Positions 15,719 to 25,228 of a stretch of 37,630 nucleotides of DNA are shown piece after piece. The stretch is from Chloroflexota bacterium. GTDB lineage: Bacteria > Chloroflexota > Anaerolineae > Caldilineales > Caldilineaceae. Position 1 is the first letter of the stretch. Each line of letters starts with the position of its first letter. The notes beneath the pieces were generated by a model that ran no database searches, was not told where the DNA came from, and was given only the letters and a program-made list of their open reading frames with translations. The DNA is taken from positions 1 to 37,630 of the forward strand of contig QEUW01000027.1 of assembly GCA_003577005.1 (NCBI GenBank), written 5' to 3'. The position numbers and the translations under genes were made by a program.

Positions 15719-17299
15719 TCAATCAGTCACCCTGACATCCCACAGGTAGTAATTTTCGGCGCCGCGTGGCTGGTAGTTTTGCACGCGATTGGTGACGCCT
15801 TCAAAGGCCTGGGGCATATAGAGGAAGATGAACGGCTGTTGTTCGATCACGTAGTCTTGCAATTCGGCGTAGAGCGCGGCGCGGTCCTCTACATCTACGG
15901 TGGTGACAATCTGGGCCAGCAAGTCGTGGATGTGCGGGTCTTCCCAGTTGGCGTAGCTCTGGTCTTTGCCCAGCGCACCCTGGATGCGCGGATACGCCTC
16001 GCCAATGGTGAGCGACCAGCTATCGACAAAGAGCGGTGGTAATTCCTTTTTGGATTCCCGATCCCAGTACGCGTTGGCCTCCATCAGGTCCAGATTGGCG
16101 GCGATGCCCGCTGCCCGCAGATAGCCCTGAATGGCCTGGCAGACCTCGTTGATGCTGGGGTAGGCTGCTTCGGGGCAGGCCATGTCGATCTCGAAGCCGT
16201 CGGGATAGCCGGCATCAGCCAGGAGTTGTTGAGCCAGATCGGGGTCATACGCCACCGGGTCGATCGGCTGGTGACCCAGATTGCCCGGCGCCACAAAGCC
16301 GACAGCCCGCGTAGCATAGCCGCTAAAGATCGTGTCGATGATGGTCTGCACATCGATAGCATGCGCCAGCGCCTTGCGTACCTGCACATCCATAATCGGC
16401 GTGCCGATGCCGGTTGTCATGTTGTTGAAGGCCACATAGTAGACACGATCCACCGGATAGTTGATGACAGTGAGACCCGCAAAACTGCGCAGCGTCTCGG
16501 CCTCTTCGGCGCTCAGGCGCGGGGCGATGTCGATCTCGCCGGTCTGCACGGCGGCCACGCGCGTGGCCGATTCGGGCAGAAAGCGGAAGACTACTTCGGC
16601 TACTTTGGGATAACCCTCTCGCCAGTAATTAGGGTTGGCGACGACCGTCAGATGGTCGCCTCTGACCCATTCCTGGAACATAAAGGGCCCGCTGCCTACT
16701 GGCGCCTGGGCAAACCCTTCGTTACCTACCTCGGCATGGTAAGCCGGTGGGATGATGGACCAACTCGAAAGATACGCAAGCAGGAGCGCATTGGGCTCGG
16801 CGGTCGAGATTCGCACCGTGTAGTCGTCCACCTTCTCCACACTCTCGGCAATGGTCCAGTAGTTGGCGTAGGTCACTTCGGGTTGGCTGTAGACCTCCCA
16901 ACTGTAGACCACGGCATCGGCGTTGAGGATTTCACCGTTGTGGAAGGTGACATCTTCGCGCAGTTTGAAGGTGTACATCGTCCCGTCGTCCGAAATCTCC
17001 CAACTTTCGGCCAGCATCGGCGAGTAGGTGCCATCCGCTTCGGGAAAGACGATGGTGTCGTAGAGCGTCTGAGCGGCGTTGGTGGACTGGCGCTCGGGCG
17101 CATAGGGCAGTTCGACTGTGGCAATGTCCGTCGTCAGCCCGATGGTGAGACGGCCGGTGGGGCCCTCAGTTGCCGGGGCGGATGCTGGCTGTTCGCCGGT
17201 GGTCGGGGCAGCGGCCGGAGTGGCGCAGGCGGCCAGCGCCAGTGTGAAAACAAGGCAGAGGGTCATCGCCCTTGCCCAACGACGTTTTGCAGCTCTCAT
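15719..17299 (-). CDS. Peptide-type ABC substrate-binding lipoprotein (family 5)
   Basis: The product has 526 residues. The N-terminus is basic, then hydrophobic, and ends in the lipobox LAAC with Cys25. A Pro/Ala/Thr-rich linker follows. Family-5 (oligopeptide/dipeptide/nickel) features are visible: YSPMLAESWEISDDGTMYTF, LREDVTFHNGE followed by DAVVYSWE, VGSGPFMFQEW, VVANPNYWREGYPKV and VRKALAHAID. The protein should be anchored to the outer face of the membrane and deliver ligand to the two permeases downstream. GAGAGGAG precedes the start. A good promoter lies about 165 bp upstream. The ligand could be a peptide or another solute, since this family is broad. Confidence 0.93.
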   Translation of the reverse strand: MRAAKRRWARAMTLCLVFTLALAACATPAAAPTTGEQPASAPATEGPTGRLTIGLTTDIATVELPYAPERQSTNAAQTLYDTIVFPEADGTYSPMLAESWEISDDGTMYTFKLREDVTFHNGEILNADAVVYSWEVYSQPEVTYANYWTIAESVEKVDDYTVRISTAEPNALLLAYLSSWSIIPPAYHAEVGNEGFAQAPVGSGPFMFQEWVRGDHLTVVANPNYWREGYPKVAEVVFRFLPESATRVAAVQTGEIDIAPRLSAEEAETLRSFAGLTVINYPVDRVYYVAFNNMTTGIGTPIMDVQVRKALAHAIDVQTIIDTIFSGYATRAVGFVAPGNLGHQPIDPVAYDPDLAQQLLADAGYPDGFEIDMACPEAAYPSINEVCQAIQGYLRAAGIAANLDLMEANAYWDRESKKELPPLFVDSWSLTIGEAYPRIQGALGKDQSYANWEDPHIHDLLAQIVTTVDVEDRAALYAELQDYVIEQQPFIFLYMPQAFEGVTNRVQNYQPRGAENYYLWDVRVTD

Positions 17300-17461
17300 G
17301 GTTTCTACGCTCCTCTCTGAATCGGGATCAGGTGCAATGGGAGAAGTCTATCTGCCCAATGTTAGCAAACATGGGCATGATGCGGGTGTATAATAAAATT
17401 ACTGGAACAATGTGTGAGGTTAGCCCTGGCCCGCGCGATGTGGAATTCCCCAGGCTTCTTT

Positions 17462-17490
17462 AGTATAACATGGGCGTCGTTTTGCTTCAA
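17462..17490 (-). promoter_or_regulatory. Sigma70-type promoter for the peptide-type ABC operon
   Basis: On the minus strand TTGAAG (17485-17490), a 17-bp spacer and TATACT (17462-17467), preceded by TGT as an extended -10. It would give a leader of about 155 bases. It lies 7 bp from the target duplication of MITE copy 2. Confidence 0.7.
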
Positions 17491-17506
17491 CTTAGTTGTA
17501 TAGACG

Positions 17507-17682
17507 GGGTGTGTCCAGGATTAGGGGCGCCACAGAATAGCGTGGACGGGGCAACAGAGTGCGACGCACGGGCCAGAAAATGAATGGGCATACAAGGGTG
17601 TTTCTGGCCCGTGCGTCGCACTCCATGGTTTCCTGTGGTGCTATCTCAGAAGGCGGGTTTGCGCCAAATTTTGGACACAACC
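17507..17682 (+). mobile_element. MITE-like element, copy 2 (176 bp, type II interior)
   Basis: The element starts GGGTGTGTCC then AGGATTAGGGG and ends GCCAAATTTTGGACAC followed by AACC, matching the ends of copies 1 and 3. Flanks are GTATAGACG (17498-17506) and GTATAGACA (17683-17691), a 9-bp duplication with one mismatch. The interior is unrelated to copies 1 and 3. It contains a perfect 23-bp inverted repeat (GAGTGCGACGCACGGGCCAG plus AAA at 17537-17559 and its complement near 17600-17623), nested inside a CCACAG/CTGTGG pair. It has no coding capacity for a transposase. Confidence 0.82.
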
Positions 17683-17795
17683 GTATAGACACGATCCCAA
17701 TCCAGTGCCTATGTGCCGTACTCAATTTCATCTCTGTTGACCACTTACGGCCTATGTAGTAGAATAGCAGACAGAGTTGGTCCGTGGAGGTTGCT

Positions 17796-18242
17796 ATGAA
17801 CCAGACTACTACGACTACATACGATACAGATTTCTATGCCTGGACACAACAACAGGCTAACTTGCTGCGCCAAGGCGAGTTAGCCAAATTGGATATAGAA
17901 CATCTGATCGAGGAGATCGAGGATATGGGGATGAGCCAGCGCCGGGCGCTGAGCAGCCGTTTGCAAGTGTTGATCAGCCATCTGCTCAAATGGCAGCATC
18001 AGCCAGACAAGCGCTCACCCAGTTGGGAGGCCACCATCCACATCCAGCGCTCCGAAATCGTCGATCTGCTTGCCGATAACCCCAGCCTGCGACCGCAGCT
18101 CAACGCCTTTATCGAACGAGCCTACCCCAAGGCGCGCCAGGCAGCTCGTGGCGAGACCCGGCTACCGCTAGAGACCTTCCCGGCCGTGTGTCCATACGAT
18201 CCAGAACAGATTCTCGATGCCGACTTTTTCCCCAATGCCTGA
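17796..18242 (+). CDS. DUF29-family protein
   Basis: The 148-residue protein begins MNQTTTTTYDTDFYAWTQQQ and continues with LLRQGELAKLDIEHLIEEIE and MSQRRALSSRLQVLISHLLK, the conserved core of DUF29. The later segment SWEATIHIQRSEI and the ending PYDPEQILDADFFP are also typical. The protein is soluble and mainly helical, and its function is unknown. Members are common in cyanobacteria and Chloroflexota. ATG 17796 was chosen over a GTG four codons upstream because GTGGAGG lies six bases before it. It is a single-gene unit between MITE copy 2 and a hairpin terminator. Confidence 0.85.
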   Translation: MNQTTTTTYDTDFYAWTQQQANLLRQGELAKLDIEHLIEEIEDMGMSQRRALSSRLQVLISHLLKWQHQPDKRSPSWEATIHIQRSEIVDLLADNPSLRPQLNAFIERAYPKARQAARGETRLPLETFPAVCPYDPEQILDADFFPNA

Positions 18243-18296
18243 TGCGCATTTATCGATTGTATAGATTTTAATAAAATAGACAGGTAACCGTCATTT

Positions 18297-18325
18297 GTAG
18301 GTGCGGCTCCAGGCCGCACCTACAT
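18297..18325. terminator. Hairpin after the DUF29 gene
   Basis: TGTAGGTGCGGC pairs perfectly with GCCGCACCTACA across a five-base loop. It lies 55 bp after the DUF29 stop and before the convergent phosphotransferase gene. No long T-tract follows. Confidence 0.55.
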
Positions 18326-18481
18326 CGCTTCGTTGGTACCGAAACAATTTCTTAAAGACCGTTCAATTGATAATGAGCCTCGCCTATAACCGGCAGGTAG
18401 CACCGCAAGGAACGTGGAGTGTGACGCATTCTGTTGCTGCCATGCTGCTCTGTAGTGTTACCTGACCGGCACAGCCAACTG

Positions 18482-19546
18482 CTAAATACGCCCTTTCTCT
18501 AACGCCAGCGCGACCAATTCCCCGTACCCGCGCACCACATCCAGCAGCCCGGCAAAGCGCGCATCCTGGGTGTGTCCCTGCCGGTAGCGAAAATAGATCT
18601 GCTGGATGATGACGGCGATCTTAAAGAGACCGTAAATGTAGTAGAACAACGGGTCACGGACCTTGCGCCCGCTAGCCGCCATATAGCGCTCCACCAGTTG
18701 GCGGCGGTTCAGGTTGCCGGGCAACGTGGTAAGGCCAAACATACCCTGGAGCGCGGGCGGGTCGTCCGGCTCGATCCAGTAGCCGAGCGCCGTGCCCAGG
18801 TCCATGAGCGGGTCGCCCAAGGTACACATCTCCCAGTCGAGCACGGCGACGATCTGGGAGATGTCAGCGGGCGCCAACACAATGTTATCGTACTTGTAGT
18901 CGTTGTGGATGAGCGCAGCGTCTGATGCGGTGGGCATGTGCTGCGCCAGCCAGGGGATAGCCGCTTCGACGCCTTCGATCTCGTCCGTCTGGGCATTGCG
19001 ATAGCGTTTGGTCCAGCCATTGATCTGGCGGGCGACATAGCCGGCCGGTTTGCCCAGGTCCACCAAGCCGGCAGCCTCCACGTCCAAGGCATGGATGGCG
19101 GCCAGGTTTTCGATAAAGGCGACCGACACGCTATGCATCTGCTCCGGTGCAATCGATATCTTCTGTAACATCTTTGCCCGCAAGATGACACCCTGAACAC
19201 GCTCCATGATGTAAAAGGGCGCACCGATAATGGCAGGGTCTCCACAATAGAGCAGCGGGCGCGGCGCTTTGGGATAAACGCGCGCCAGCCCGGCGAGCAC
19301 CTTATACTCGCGCCCCATATCGTGGGCAGAGTGGATATTGGCGCCGAACGGCGGGCGGCGCAACACGAGTTCCCGCCCCCCCATGCGCAACAAATAGGTG
19401 AGGTTTGAGTAGCCGCTGGGAAACTGTTCCACGAGCAGCGGCCCGCGCGCCTCTGGCAGATGGGCGCTCAGGTATGCGGCCAGGCGGGTTTGGTCCAATG
19501 CTTCGCCGGGTCGCACCGAAGTGGACTGATCGATCCCTATCATCAT
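18482..19546 (-). CDS. APH-fold phosphotransferase (ACAD10/11 kinase-like)
   Basis: The product has 354 residues. The kinase-like fold shows the N-lobe segment FPSGYSNLTYLLRMGGRELV then LRRPP, the catalytic loop HNDYKYDN (His214, Asp216) and the metal-binding DWE motif at Asp237 in VLDWEMCTLGDPLMDLG. This pattern matches the aminoglycoside phosphotransferase superfamily branch found with acyl-CoA dehydrogenases (ACAD10/11-type), which phosphorylates 4-hydroxy fatty acyl substrates, rather than antibiotic-modifying enzymes. It is divergent from fabF, so a link to fatty-acid metabolism is plausible but unproven. The ATG at 19546 has only a weak GAAAG upstream; a second ATG follows directly. Confidence 0.8.
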   Translation of the reverse strand: MMIGIDQSTSVRPGEALDQTRLAAYLSAHLPEARGPLLVEQFPSGYSNLTYLLRMGGRELVLRRPPFGANIHSAHDMGREYKVLAGLARVYPKAPRPLLYCGDPAIIGAPFYIMERVQGVILRAKMLQKISIAPEQMHSVSVAFIENLAAIHALDVEAAGLVDLGKPAGYVARQINGWTKRYRNAQTDEIEGVEAAIPWLAQHMPTASDAALIHNDYKYDNIVLAPADISQIVAVLDWEMCTLGDPLMDLGTALGYWIEPDDPPALQGMFGLTTLPGNLNRRQLVERYMAASGRKVRDPLFYYIYGLFKIAVIIQQIYFRYRQGHTQDARFAGLLDVVRGYGELVALALEKGRI

Positions 19547-19647
19547 TTTTCTTTCGCAACTTTTGTCTTGCTACCGTGTTCTGCTATTGTAACAAGGTTT
19601 GACTAATTCTGTGAATGGAACAGCGCTTCAGGATTCCAAGTCTGCGA

Positions 19648-19668
19648 TACCTGGCACACAGTCAGGTA
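19648..19668. promoter_or_regulatory. Possible operator: TACCTG-9-CAGGTA dyad upstream of fabF
   Basis: TACCTG (19648-19653) and CAGGTA (19663-19668) form a 21-bp dyad in the 175-bp divergent region between the phosphotransferase and fabF. The arms are short, so a chance occurrence is quite possible. Confidence 0.3.
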
Positions 19669-19721
19669 CACTCTGCAAAATCAGCATGCTCCATTCTGTT
19701 TGACAGGGGCTTAGGCTACTC

Positions 19722-21017
19722 ATGACCAATCATACACCAACTGCTACCCGTTCTACCGATGGGCAGCATCCACAGCGCGTTGTGATTACCGGTTTGGGCG
19801 CGATTACGCCCCTGGGGTTGAGCGTTGAAGAGACCTGGGCGGGGTTGCTGGCCGGCCGGTCGGGTATCGACTTTATCGACCGTTTTGACACCAGCCAGTT
19901 GCGCACCCGTTTTGCCGGTCAGGTCAAAGCCTTTGACCCGCAGAACTATATGGACCGCAAAGAGGCGCGCCGGCTCGACCTTTACATCCAATACGCGTTG
20001 GCGGCCACAAAAGAAGCAGTAGGCGATGCGCGTCTCGAGTTGAGCGACGAGACTCCCAACCGCATTGGCTGTATCATCGGCAGCGGCATCGGCGGCATCC
20101 TCTCGACGCTCGAAAACCAGGCCACCTCCGAAGAAAAAGGGCTGATGCGGATCAGCCCCTTTATGGTGCCCAATCTGCTGGTGGACAGCGCCGCCGGCAA
20201 GGTCGCCATCGAATACAACCTGCACGGCGTCAACCACGCTGTGGTCAGCGCCTGCGCCAGCGGTACGGCCGCATGTGGCGAGGCATTCGAGGTGTTGCGC
20301 CGCGGCGATGCCGATGTCATGATCGCCGGCGGCGCCGAGGCGGCCATCGCTCCGCTCATCATGGCCGGTTTTGACGTGATGGGCGCGCTCAGCCAGCACA
20401 ATGAAAACCCGGCCGGCGCCTGCCGTCCCTTCGACCGTAATCGCGACGGCTTCGTTGTCAGCGAGGGCAGCGCCATTGTGGTGATGGAGACTGAGGAACA
20501 TGCCCGTGCGCGCGGGGCGCGTATCTACGCCGAGGTTATCGGTTATGGCAGCAGCGCCGACGCCTATCACATGGCGGCACCTCATACCCAGGGCCGTGGC
20601 GCCGTGGATGCTATGCGCATGGCCCTGCGCAAGGCTGGCGATTACGGTGAACGCGCCGAGGATATCAACTATATCAACGCCCACGGCACGGCCACCCGGC
20701 TCAACGATGTGGGCGAGACGCTCGCCATCAAGACGGTATTGGGCGAACATGCCTACCAGGTGCGCGTCAGCAGCACCAAGAGTATGCTCGGCCACCTGTT
20801 GGGTGGCGCGGGAGCTATTGAAACGATTGTCTGCGCCAAGACGCTTGCTGAACAGATCATCCCCCCGACGATCAACTTGCACGACCAGGACCCTGAATGC
20901 GACCTCAACTACACGCCGCTGGTGGCGCAACCGGCCAATGTGCGTGTGACGTTGAGCAACAGCTTTGGTTTTGGCGGGCACAACGCCTGCATCATGCTGC
21001 GCCGCTACGAGGCATAG
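19722..21017 (+). CDS. fabF: 3-oxoacyl-ACP synthase II (KAS II)
   Basis: The 431-residue enzyme extends acyl-ACP by condensation with malonyl-ACP in fatty-acid elongation. The thiolase-fold active site is complete: Cys178 in VSACASGTAA, His321 in NAHGTATRLND, Lys353 and His358 in STKSMLGHLLG. It also has the C-terminal NSFGFGGHNA signature. A 17-residue N-terminal extension precedes VVITGLGAITPLG. The start has an AGG six bases upstream. fabH follows after 14 bp. No acpP, fabD or fabG is present, so this is a partial fatty-acid cluster. Confidence 0.96.
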   Translation: MTNHTPTATRSTDGQHPQRVVITGLGAITPLGLSVEETWAGLLAGRSGIDFIDRFDTSQLRTRFAGQVKAFDPQNYMDRKEARRLDLYIQYALAATKEAVGDARLELSDETPNRIGCIIGSGIGGILSTLENQATSEEKGLMRISPFMVPNLLVDSAAGKVAIEYNLHGVNHAVVSACASGTAACGEAFEVLRRGDADVMIAGGAEAAIAPLIMAGFDVMGALSQHNENPAGACRPFDRNRDGFVVSEGSAIVVMETEEHARARGARIYAEVIGYGSSADAYHMAAPHTQGRGAVDAMRMALRKAGDYGERAEDINYINAHGTATRLNDVGETLAIKTVLGEHAYQVRVSSTKSMLGHLLGGAGAIETIVCAKTLAEQIIPPTINLHDQDPECDLNYTPLVAQPANVRVTLSNSFGFGGHNACIMLRRYEA

Positions 21018-21031
21018 AAGGGAGGGAGCGG

Positions 21032-22357
21032 ATGACCGACGAACACGCGTTGCATCATAGTGGAAGCAATGGCACAAACGGTGTTCCCCTGCCGCCAACT
21101 AGCGTGGCGCCTGCGCCCGATCCAAACCCGGCGGTTGACCCCGAAGCCGGGACCGAAATTGGTGTCATTGGGCGCCGCTATGCACAGATCATTGGCTGGG
21201 GCTACCATGTGCCGGACAAGGTGATCACAAACCACGACCTGGAGCAGATCGTCGAAACGAGCGATGAGTGGATCCGGACTCGCACCGGGATCGAAGAACG
21301 CCACGTGGCGGCCGACCCCAAAGAGACCTCGGCAACGCTCGGCATCGCGGCGGCGCGCAAAGCGCTCGAAGCGGCTGACGTCCCGCCGAGTAAGCTCGAC
21401 CTGGTGATCTGCGCCACCAGTTCACCCGAACATATCTTCCCGGCCACCGCTTGTATCATCCAGGACGCCATCGGTGCGGTCAATGCCGGCGCCTATGACC
21501 TGAGCGCGGCCTGCTCCGGCTTTGTCTATGCCCTGAGCATGGCGCGCGGGGCCATTCTGGCTGGCGATGCTGAGTATGTTCTGGTCATTGGCGCCGAGAC
21601 GTTGAGCCGCATTGTGGACTGGACCGACCGCAATACCTGCGTGCTTTTTGGCGACGGTGCGGGTGCGGTGCTGGTCGCCGCCAGCGATGTGCCCGGCGGC
21701 ATCATGGCCGTGGACCTGGGCAGCGATGGCTCTGGCGCCAATACGCTCAGCGTTCCCGCCGGGGGCAGCGCCATGCCCGCCAGCCTGGAGACGGTGAGCA
21801 CGGGCAGCCACTACATCCAAATGGATGGCAAAGCTGTTTTCCGCTTCGCCACACGGGTCATGGCCGAAGCCACGCGCCGTGTCCTTAAGCGTGCGGGGCT
21901 GACGCCCGACGATGTCGATCTCATCATTCCACACCAGGCAAATGTGCGCATCATCCAGAACAGCGTCTTGCACCAGTTGAAGATCCCCGCCGAGAAGGTG
22001 ATGATCAATGTCCAGAAATATGGCAACACCAGCACGGCCAGCATCCCTATTGCCCTGTGCGAGGCCATCGAAGCGGGTCGCATCCGTCCGGGCGACAATC
22101 TGGTCTTTGTGGGGTTTGGCGGCGGGTTGACCTGGGCGGCATGCGCCGTGCAGTGGAGCGTCCCGGTCGAGAAGCGGACTCCAAACTGGTGGAAGAATTA
22201 TCGCCGCCACGCCACCTATCAGGCGGCCGCGGCGCGCAGCATGTGGCGCCGGGCAGTTCGCTGGGTCTACGACGTGTTGCCGACCGACCCAGAGGCCGTG
22301 CGGCTGAAGGAAGCGGAAACACCAGCCGAGGAGAAAAACGCTGCCGTAGAGCGTTGA
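21032..22357 (+). CDS. fabH: 3-oxoacyl-ACP synthase III with N- and C-terminal extensions
   Basis: The product has 441 residues, about 110 longer than usual. The catalytic triad is Cys161 in LSAACSGFVYAL, His301 in IIPHQANVRI and Asn332 in KYGNTSTASIP, so it should condense a short acyl-CoA with malonyl-ACP to initiate fatty-acid synthesis. Residues 1-45 are a Pro/Asn/Gly-rich low-complexity leader that ends before RRYAQIIGWGYHVP. Residues after 380 form an extra basic, Trp-rich tail (WWKNYRRH, MWRRAVRWVYDVLP) ending in an acidic, charged stretch. GGGAGGGAG precedes the ATG at 21032. It is probably co-transcribed with fabF. Confidence 0.93.
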   Translation: MTDEHALHHSGSNGTNGVPLPPTSVAPAPDPNPAVDPEAGTEIGVIGRRYAQIIGWGYHVPDKVITNHDLEQIVETSDEWIRTRTGIEERHVAADPKETSATLGIAAARKALEAADVPPSKLDLVICATSSPEHIFPATACIIQDAIGAVNAGAYDLSAACSGFVYALSMARGAILAGDAEYVLVIGAETLSRIVDWTDRNTCVLFGDGAGAVLVAASDVPGGIMAVDLGSDGSGANTLSVPAGGSAMPASLETVSTGSHYIQMDGKAVFRFATRVMAEATRRVLKRAGLTPDDVDLIIPHQANVRIIQNSVLHQLKIPAEKVMINVQKYGNTSTASIPIALCEAIEAGRIRPGDNLVFVGFGGGLTWAACAVQWSVPVEKRTPNWWKNYRRHATYQAAAARSMWRRAVRWVYDVLPTDPEAVRLKEAETPAEEKNAAVER

Positions 22358-22367
22358 CAATTGTCAA
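22354..22367. promoter_or_regulatory. 14-bp perfect palindrome at the fabH stop
   Basis: TTGACAATTGTCAA is perfectly self-complementary and overlaps the fabH stop codon. It could be a protein-binding site or half of a weak terminator. No T-tract follows, so no function is assigned. Confidence 0.25.
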
Positions 22368-22448
22368 GCCATTGCACAAAATATACGGCTGTCACAGTAG
22401 TGGAGCGACCCGGTGGATATCTCTTGCCAATCGTGTGGCAAATAGTGT

Positions 22449-22862
22449 CTACTCAAAGTGCGCGGCCACTTCGGGTTTGAGCAGATACCAGAGGATGACC
22501 GCACCAGTAATGGTGCCTATGGGAAAGAAGAGCAGCCCGATGATGGCCAGCACGATGGCCCCTGTGCGCCCCCATGTCTGCACCCGCCAGAGGCCATAGC
22601 CCACGGCCAGGTTGACCAGGCTCAGCGCCAGCAAGACCGCCGCGATAAAGCCCATCGCCACAAAACCGATAACCGCATCCGGCTCCTCGGCAAGCGTCAC
22701 AATGCCCAGAATCAAGGTCGGGATCGACATGATCAGCGTGCCGACCAGAAAGAGCGCGGCCACCACAAAGTGATAGACAGCCACAAGCGTGACGCCATCG
22801 CTGCGCCGCGACCATACCTCGACTTCGCCGCCTTGAGCCCGTTGAATCGGTTGTATCGTCAT
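22449..22862 (-). CDS. Small integral membrane protein of unknown function
   Basis: The 137-residue protein has a cytoplasmic N-terminus (MTIQPIQRAQGGEVEVWSRR) and four predicted membrane helices: VAVYHFVVAALFLVGTLIM, a VIGFVAMGFIAAVLLALSLV stretch, the GYGLWRVQTWGRTGAIVLAI region and GTITGAVILWYLL. The pattern resembles DUF2127-like or related helical membrane proteins, but I do not recognise it with confidence. GTTAGGAGAAA precedes the ATG. It is convergent with fabH and divergent from enolase, so it is probably monocistronic. Confidence 0.72.
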   Translation of the reverse strand: MTIQPIQRAQGGEVEVWSRRSDGVTLVAVYHFVVAALFLVGTLIMSIPTLILGIVTLAEEPDAVIGFVAMGFIAAVLLALSLVNLAVGYGLWRVQTWGRTGAIVLAIIGLLFFPIGTITGAVILWYLLKPEVAAHFE

Positions 22863-24434
<1,572 letters not shown>

Positions 24435-24439
24435 GGATG

Positions 24440-24505
24440 GACCGCGGATGCTGCGGATTGGGCGGATTTACGCGGATTCTTTTTGATCCGCACCAATCCG
24501 CGGTC
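24440..24505. terminator. GCGGAT-repeat hairpin between convergent genes
   Basis: GACCGCGGAT (24440-24449) pairs perfectly with ATCCGCGGTC (24496-24505). The intervening sequence contains several GCGGAT units that can pair further with TGATCCGCACC, and a T-run (TTCTTTTTG). It separates enolase from the HAD gene, whose stop it touches. Confidence 0.6.
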
Positions 24506-25176
24506 TATCGTTCTATCTGTTCCCACGCCAGATCGGGCCACTGTTCGATCTGAATCACCGGCGGGCCGGGGATGGCGGCCAGCATCTCGTGGAGCGCGGG
24601 GTTGTGGATCACCTGGCCCACGGCTACGCAGCGCATGGCGGCGCGGCGGGCGGCTTCGACGCCGGCCAGGCTGTCTTCGAGCACCAGGCAGTGCTCGGGC
24701 GCTGCTTCCAGCGAGGCCGCGGCCAGCAGAAAGAGCGCTGGGTCAGGCTTGCCCCGTGGCAGCCGCGCGCCGGAGAGGACGCTCTCAAAATAGTCGCCCA
24801 CATCCAGCGCATCGAGGATGGCGATGATATTGCCCATCGGTCCCGAAGAGGCCAACGCCTGGCGCAGCCCAGCTTGGCGGAATTTATCAAGCCATGACCC
24901 TGCGCCGCGCAGCAGTTGCAGCCCCTGCTGGCGGATGAGCCGGCGGGTGTTGGTTTCTTTCTCCTGGGCGACGGCCCGCACCTGTTCTGGGGTGGCCGCG
25001 GGCCCCAAGAGCTCTTGTAGGACGGCGATGCTGGTGCGCCCGAAGCCCCGCCGGAATTCTTCAAACGAATAGTCGATGCCATGGGTGGCCAATGTCGCCC
25101 GCCAGGCGTGAAAGTGCAGCGCCTCGGTGTCGGCCAGCGTGCCGTCCAGATCCCACAAAATAGCCTGCAATATCAT
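24505..25176 (-). CDS. HAD-family hydrolase (beta-phosphoglucomutase-like)
   Basis: The product has 223 residues. Motif I is WDLDGTLADTE (Asp9 nucleophile, Asp11), followed by an all-helical cap domain. Motif II is the LASSGP region, motif III RGKPDPALFLLAA and motif IV LVLEDSLAGVEAA. This is subfamily IA with a C1 cap, as in phosphoglycolate phosphatases and beta-phosphoglucomutases. The cytoplasmic substrate is not predictable. It has no clear Shine-Dalgarno sequence. The gene is convergent with enolase, and the XRE-type regulator gene ends 53 bp upstream of it. Confidence 0.88.
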   Translation of the reverse strand: MILQAILWDLDGTLADTEALHFHAWRATLATHGIDYSFEEFRRGFGRTSIAVLQELLGPAATPEQVRAVAQEKETNTRRLIRQQGLQLLRGAGSWLDKFRQAGLRQALASSGPMGNIIAILDALDVGDYFESVLSGARLPRGKPDPALFLLAAASLEAAPEHCLVLEDSLAGVEAARRAAMRCVAVGQVIHNPALHEMLAAIPGPPVIQIEQWPDLAWEQIER

Positions 25177-25228
25177 TGTGATTTCCCGATGATTGCGTAG
25201 GGCCAGGCATCTCCGGCGGCGCCGGTAA

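Noticed and set aside
16226..17320. A 364-codon plus-strand frame
   Set aside because: It is antisense to the family-5 binding protein, which has a lipobox and clear family motifs.
18482..19546. Aminoglycoside resistance gene
   Set aside because: The kinase fold matches, but the sequence pattern (HNDYKYDN, VLDWEMCTLGDPLMDLG) is that of the ACAD10/11-associated branch.
19716..22360. Long minus-strand frames antisense to fabF and fabH
   Set aside because: The plus strand encodes complete enzymes with all catalytic residues. The antisense frames arise from GC-rich codon usage.
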